DNA from: Pythium myriotylum
Lineage: Eukaryota > Oomycota > Peronosporomycetes > Pythiales > Pythiaceae
DNA length: 64,000 nt
Assembly: GCA_023091665.1 (NCBI GenBank)
Contig: JALJCQ010000013.1
Location: 620,001-684,000, forward strand
Direction: 5' to 3'
Part shown: piece by piece, positions 60,630 through 64,000 of the stretch
How the letters are laid out: each line of letters starts with the position of its first letter
Numbering within the stretch: position 1 is the stretch's first letter
Position numbers and translations under genes: made by a program
The notes under the pieces: generated by a model
The model's database searches: none
What the model was told of the DNA's origin: nothing
Seen by the model: only the letters and a program-made list of their open reading frames with translations

Positions 60630-61330
60630 GTACTAACAAGTACCAACCTGGTCCGAGTCTCTTTGGGGTCTCCATGAGGCTGATGCTGCGATGTGTTCTC
60701 ACGCAGTGGAGCAACGGTAGTGTTTGCTTCGACCATTGTGTGTGTATATCAGTTGTCGATGTCGTTTGCGTAGTGACTGGTGCCGCGTGACTTGTTGGTG
60801 AAGACAATAGACTGGGTCTTCATCATGAAGAAGATTGGAGCGGGTGGTTCGACGTAGACTGTGTGAATCGTGTCCGAGGTTGGTAGCAATCTGGCTGCGC
60901 AGTTGACGAGCTCTCTCCCCCACTGCCAGCTGCGATTGTCATCTTTGAAGACAACTAATAGAGTACGTAAATCGAAACTTGATACGCGGATGGTTTTCCA
61001 CGTACCAATGGTGGAAAACCACGAGCGCAACATTTCCGAAGAAAACCGACACACTACTCCACCATTACCGGTACAACTAGGAATGCTCTCAACATCTAGC
61101 GAAAGAGTCGGATTCATCGGTTCTTCCCTGTATTCCTTGATACCTGTTATGGTACATGGTTTCACTTTTTCCACGAGGAAACAAACCTTTCCGCTCTTGA
61201 TGGAGTGGGGTACCGACTCTTTGCACAGTAGCTGGGAGTCGAGAGGCACCCGCCCATGCCCCGTTATTGATCCCAGCAGAGTGCAGAACGCAGTAGAACC
61301 TTCCCAGCCGCTTCTATGGCCGGGATGTCG
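60630..61330. other. 3' flank of left type B gene and inner border of the arm
   Basis: Bases 60630-60980 are the 3' flank, mirrored at 61808-62156. After 60980 the sequence is unique to the spacer and has no recognised gene. Confidence 0.5.
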
Positions 61331-61480
61331 GAACGGGTCCACCGCTCGACAGCCTGCAGAACGATTCTTGCAGCACGGTTCGGATATCAGGGAGGCCGAC
61401 TCCTCCGTTGTGGACTTTGAGCACGGCGACATTTCTCGGGGCCCACGCTCTCCCAAGTCCCGTGCTCGACTTTGAAGGTG
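61330..61480 (-). pseudogene. Fragment of a LINE RT connection domain
   Basis: The minus strand encodes RAWAPRNVAVLKVHNGGVGL followed by PDIRTVLQ, the GG(V/L)G(L/I)PD motif of LINE reverse transcriptases, equivalent to GGLHIPSL in the element at 46 kb. Only about 50 codons remain. Confidence 0.65.
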
Positions 61481-61539
61481 AGATCTATTTGATCGCAAGT
61501 AAATGAACCCTAGTATCGATCATCGTGGAGTTTATTGAC

Positions 61540-61700
61540 TATTGAGTTTCGATAAACACTCAATAGCTATCAGCCCGTATTGGTTTTTTCAACCCTCAGG
61601 GGTCAACCTGGCGTAGGGGCCAGCGGCGGAGGCCGAAGACCGTGAGCTCGGGCAGATCGGCGTGACCGGGCTTGCTGGTCGACTGCGACACCTGAGCGTG
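61540..61700 (-). mobile_element. 3'-end fragment of a related LINE
   Basis: The sequence ctattgagtttcgat...tagctatcag...tcaggggtcaacctggcg parallels the 3' end of the 9.1-kb element (46014-46170), with many differences. It contains a perfect ctattgagt/actcaatag foldback. Confidence 0.7.
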
Positions 61701-62156
61701 GACGCTGTCTTCTACCGCAATATTGAGTCACGAGAGGTATTCAACAGAGTGATTCCAACTAGGCAATCTGCAAAGATGATGATGAAAACGAAGTTGAAGT
61801 CTATTGAGTTTCGATTTACGTACTCTAATAGCTTGTCTACAAAGATGACAATCGCAGTTCACATTGGAGAGAGACTTCGCCAACTGCGCAGCGATACTGC
61901 GACCTACTATGAACACGATTCACACAGTCTACGTCGAACCACCCGCTCCAATCTTCTTCATGATGAAGATCCAGTCTATTGTCTTCACCAACAAGTCACG
62001 CGGCACCAGTCACTACGCAAACGACATCGACAACTGATATACACACACAATGGTCGAAGCAAACACTACCGTTGCTCCACTGCGTGAGAACACATCGCAG
62101 CATCAGCCTCATGGAGACCCCAAAGAGACTCGGACCAGGTTGGTACTTGTTAGTAC

Positions 62157-63227
62157 CTAAGCCCTCAAGGCGCGGTAGGGCTTCGGGGCCGGAGCTGAGC
62201 CAGGCGCTGGAGCTGGAGCTGGAGCTGGAGCTGGAGCAGGAGCTGGAGCTGGAGCTGGAGCTGGAGCTGGAGCTGGAGCTGGAGCTGGAGCTGGAGCTGG
62301 AGCTGGAGCTGGAGCTGGAGCTGGAGCTGGAGCTGGAGCTGGAGCTGGAGCTGGAGCTGGAGCAGGGGCTGGCCCGCCCGGTGACGAGTTCGTGACGGTC
62401 GTGGATCCCGGGTTCATTTGGTTGTACACGCTCACTGATGGTGGCGACACAGCGTTGTTTACATTCACGTTCGGCGGCGACACAGCGTTGTTGACATTCA
62501 CGTTCGGCGGCGACATAGCGTTTTTGGCATTTACGTTCGGAGGCGACACAGTGTTTTTGACGTTCACATTCGGAGGCGACACAGAGTTCTTGACATTCAC
62601 ATTCGGAGGTGACACGTTGTTGTTCACGTTCACGTTCGGAGGTGACACGTTGTTCTTGACATTCACATTTGGAGGTGACACGGCGTTGTTGACGTTCACA
62701 TTTGGTGGTGACATGTTGTTGTTGACGTTGACGTTTGGTGTCGTCATGGCGTTGTTGACGTTGACGTTTGGTGTCGTCATGGCGTTGTTGACGTTGACGT
62801 TTGGTGATGACATGGCGTTGTTGACGTTGACCGACGGAGAGTTGAGTGGGTTGTTGAAGTTGAACGACGGCGGCGACACAATGTTCCCGACATTGATGGA
62901 TGTGGGCGACATGTTGTTGCCCACGTTGACCGAGGGCGGCGACACGTTGTTCCCGACGTTGATGGACGGTGGAGAGATGCTGTTGCCGACATTGATGTGT
63001 GGCACGTTCATGTTGGCCTGTGGCAGCCGCACGGCAGGGATCGGTGGGGCACCTCCGAAAAGGCTACTAAGCGGAGACGACCCTCCCTTGAACGGAGACG
63101 TCTTGCCTCCGCTGAACGGAGACGACCTGCCTCCGCCACCGCGATTACCCCAAGCCTCGGCCATTTGAGGCTGCGTCGAGAGGATAGCGATTGCTGCGAC
63201 CGCGAGGATGAGCGAGGGCTTGACCAT
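62157..63227 (-). CDS. Secreted repeat protein, type B (right copy, short)
   Basis: A single exon encodes 356 aa. The signal peptide differs from the left copy by one residue (QMAEA for QIAEA) and the 5' flank is unchanged, yet the mature part differs. It has fewer Gly/Ser/Phe repeats, a different set of 11-mers (MSSPNVNVNNAMTTPNVNVN, PPNVNVKNTVS) and only about 26 CCAGCT units (Ala-Pro tract about 50 residues). It ends PKPYRALRA like the left copy. The pair thus shares both ends and varies in the middle. Function unknown; predicted secreted. Confidence 0.85.
   Translation of the reverse strand: MVKPSLILAVAAIAILSTQPQMAEAWGNRGGGGRSSPFSGGKTSPFKGGSSPLSSLFGGAPPIPAVRLPQANMNVPHINVGNSISPPSINVGNNVSPPSVNVGNNMSPTSINVGNIVSPPSFNFNNPLNSPSVNVNNAMSSPNVNVNNAMTTPNVNVNNAMTTPNVNVNNNMSPPNVNVNNAVSPPNVNVKNNVSPPNVNVNNNVSPPNVNVKNSVSPPNVNVKNTVSPPNVNAKNAMSPPNVNVNNAVSPPNVNVNNAVSPPSVSVYNQMNPGSTTVTNSSPGGPAPAPAPAPAPAPAPAPAPAPAPAPAPAPAPAPAPAPAPAPAPAPAPAPAPAPAPAPGSAPAPKPYRALRA
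62206..62364 (-). repeat. (CCAGCT)n array, about 26 units
   Basis: On the plus strand this reads (GGAGCT)n with one variant unit (gagcaggagc near 62236). It is less than half the length of the equivalent array at 60228. Confidence 0.93.
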
Positions 63228-63699
63228 TCTTGGTAGCGACTGGAGCTTGTGTGTGGAAATTTGGGAATGAGGCAACGAAGTGAGGACGTCAAACGCAACA
63301 GCATGTATCTCCCCACTCGACGAGGTGTTTACTTTGCCTTCTTCCAAAGCGAGGAGCGAAATCGCTCAAATGCAGAGGCGAAAAACGTTGGTACAGGGGT
63401 ATGCCGTCATGTCTCGGCCCATGGCTTCCAACATGCTCCGAGAAGTTGTAGTTCAAGAGCACAAACCTCATTCGTGCCATCGTCTTCTACCGGAGAGGAC
63501 TGTGTTCGGCAACAGCAGAGATAGGAGAGATCACTTTCAACTCAGGCGACGAGGATATTCTGCTCGACTGTGCCAGACTAGAGAGAAATTTGTGGAGGTG
63601 CCGCTGCCTTCCCGCTTCCAAAACTGATATGACCTGTCGCTGTCTTAAATATCCATGTATCCTTGCACTATGGCAACAATTGGCATTGGAAATATTGAT

Positions 63700-64000
63700 C
63701 ATGATTCTTGCACGGAGACGCAGCTTTACCACGCAAACTAGCCCCTGAATCGAGCACAATGCTACCATTCTGGATGATGCAGCCTGCCACAGGATCTTGG
63801 ATACCCTGGCAGTCAGGTTCAAGGACGCCCGATTCGCGCCGACCTACGCGACTCAACTCCTACACGAACTCCACTCCAAAAAGACCCTCCCTCTACCTCA
63901 ATCGGCAGCGGGCTCATTGGAGACTGCCCACCTGCTATTTTTCGATGGGGGTTCACGCGGGAGCCCGGGGCCAGGGGGCGCAGAAGCAGTTCTCATACAA
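63700..64000 (+). pseudogene. Mirrored RNase H fragment, cut by window end
   Basis: The plus strand encodes ETAHLLFFDGGSRGSPGPGG near 63920-63980, the same as the fragment at 57732-58420 read on the other strand. The rest lies outside the window. Confidence 0.85.

Larger units (their letters stand above)
58120..60979. repeat. Left arm of inverted duplication 2
   Basis: This mirrors 61808-64000. From 58264 to 58893 the arms look identical (coordinate sum 122,120). Inside the gene they diverge in repeat number, and from 60630 to about 60880 they are again nearly identical (sum 122,786). They fade towards the inner edge at the motif agtttcgatttacgtactct. The left end is set by the window limit on the other side. 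Confidence 0.9.
61808..64000. repeat. Right arm of inverted duplication 2 (truncated by window end)
   Basis: Mirror of 58120-60979. The mirrored RNase H fragment runs to the last base of the window, so the arm continues beyond it. The inner edge begins at agtttcgatttacgtactct, the same motif found at the 3' end of the LINE. Confidence 0.9.

Noticed and set aside
60193..60807. 204-codon minus-strand frame of Glu-Leu repeats
   Set aside because: It is the antisense reading of the CCAGCT array in the type B gene.
39896..64000. Possible CRISPR or satellite array in the NVN repeat genes
   Set aside because: The repeats are in-frame coding 33-bp units inside genes with signal peptides, in a eukaryotic context.

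Overview
The window is nuclear DNA of an oomycete (Phytophthora/Pythium-like stramenopile). Genes are compact and GC-rich, introns are few and only about 55-160 bp with GT-AG ends, and the proteins are eukaryotic (ERCC1, complex I NDUFS4, CHID1, a DGK, mitochondrial RF2). Trehalose genes, a TPS-TPP fusion, Ctr copper transporters with unusual Cys modules and families of secreted repeat proteins fit this group. The species cannot be fixed from sequence alone.

Region 1 (1-38.7 kb) is gene-rich and mostly housekeeping. In order: the 3' end of ERCC1; a divergent pair of Ctr-type copper transporters; a four-LysM protein; three purple-acid-phosphatase-like paralogs; a bifunctional trehalose-6-P synthase/phosphatase; a CHID1-like GH18 protein; a CAX cation/proton antiporter; a stand-alone trehalose-6-P phosphatase; NDUFS4; a COPI-associated-type membrane protein; an SLC25A39/40-type mitochondrial carrier; a rhodanese plus dual-specificity phosphatase; a MORN protein divergent from an LRR protein; organellar release factor 2; a membrane-anchored diacylglycerol kinase; and two WrbA-like quinone reductases. 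Several are local duplicates (Ctr x2, PAP x3, WrbA x2, TPP x2).

Region 2 (38.7-64 kb) is gene-poor, repeat-rich and rearranged. It carries six copies, of four kinds, of a family of secreted, low-complexity repeat proteins. All have a signal peptide, NVN/PPSVNVN-type repeats and an RxLR-like tetrapeptide at or near the extreme C-terminus. Two copies sit back to back in a palindrome whose 1,445-bp arms appear identical (39896-41340 and 41423-42867, 82-bp spacer). Two more sit head to head in a second inverted duplication (58120-60979 and 61808-64000, running off the window) whose flanks are nearly identical but whose coding repeats differ.

Between the palindromes lies a 9.1-kb non-LTR retrotransposon on the minus strand (46000-55134) with a 16-bp target-site duplication. 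It encodes a gag-like ORF with a zinc knuckle, an OTU-protease-like segment, an APE endonuclease, an RT, an RVT zinc finger and an RNase H. About 1.5 kb of its RT region is inverted in place, and its RNase H has lost three catalytic Asp residues. Fragments of related elements flank and separate the arms of the second palindrome.

The strongest candidates for something undescribed are the palindrome-borne secreted family with a C-terminal RxLR-like motif, the OTU-bearing retroelement and its inversion, and the Ctr copper transporters fused to CPxC modules and an HMA domain.
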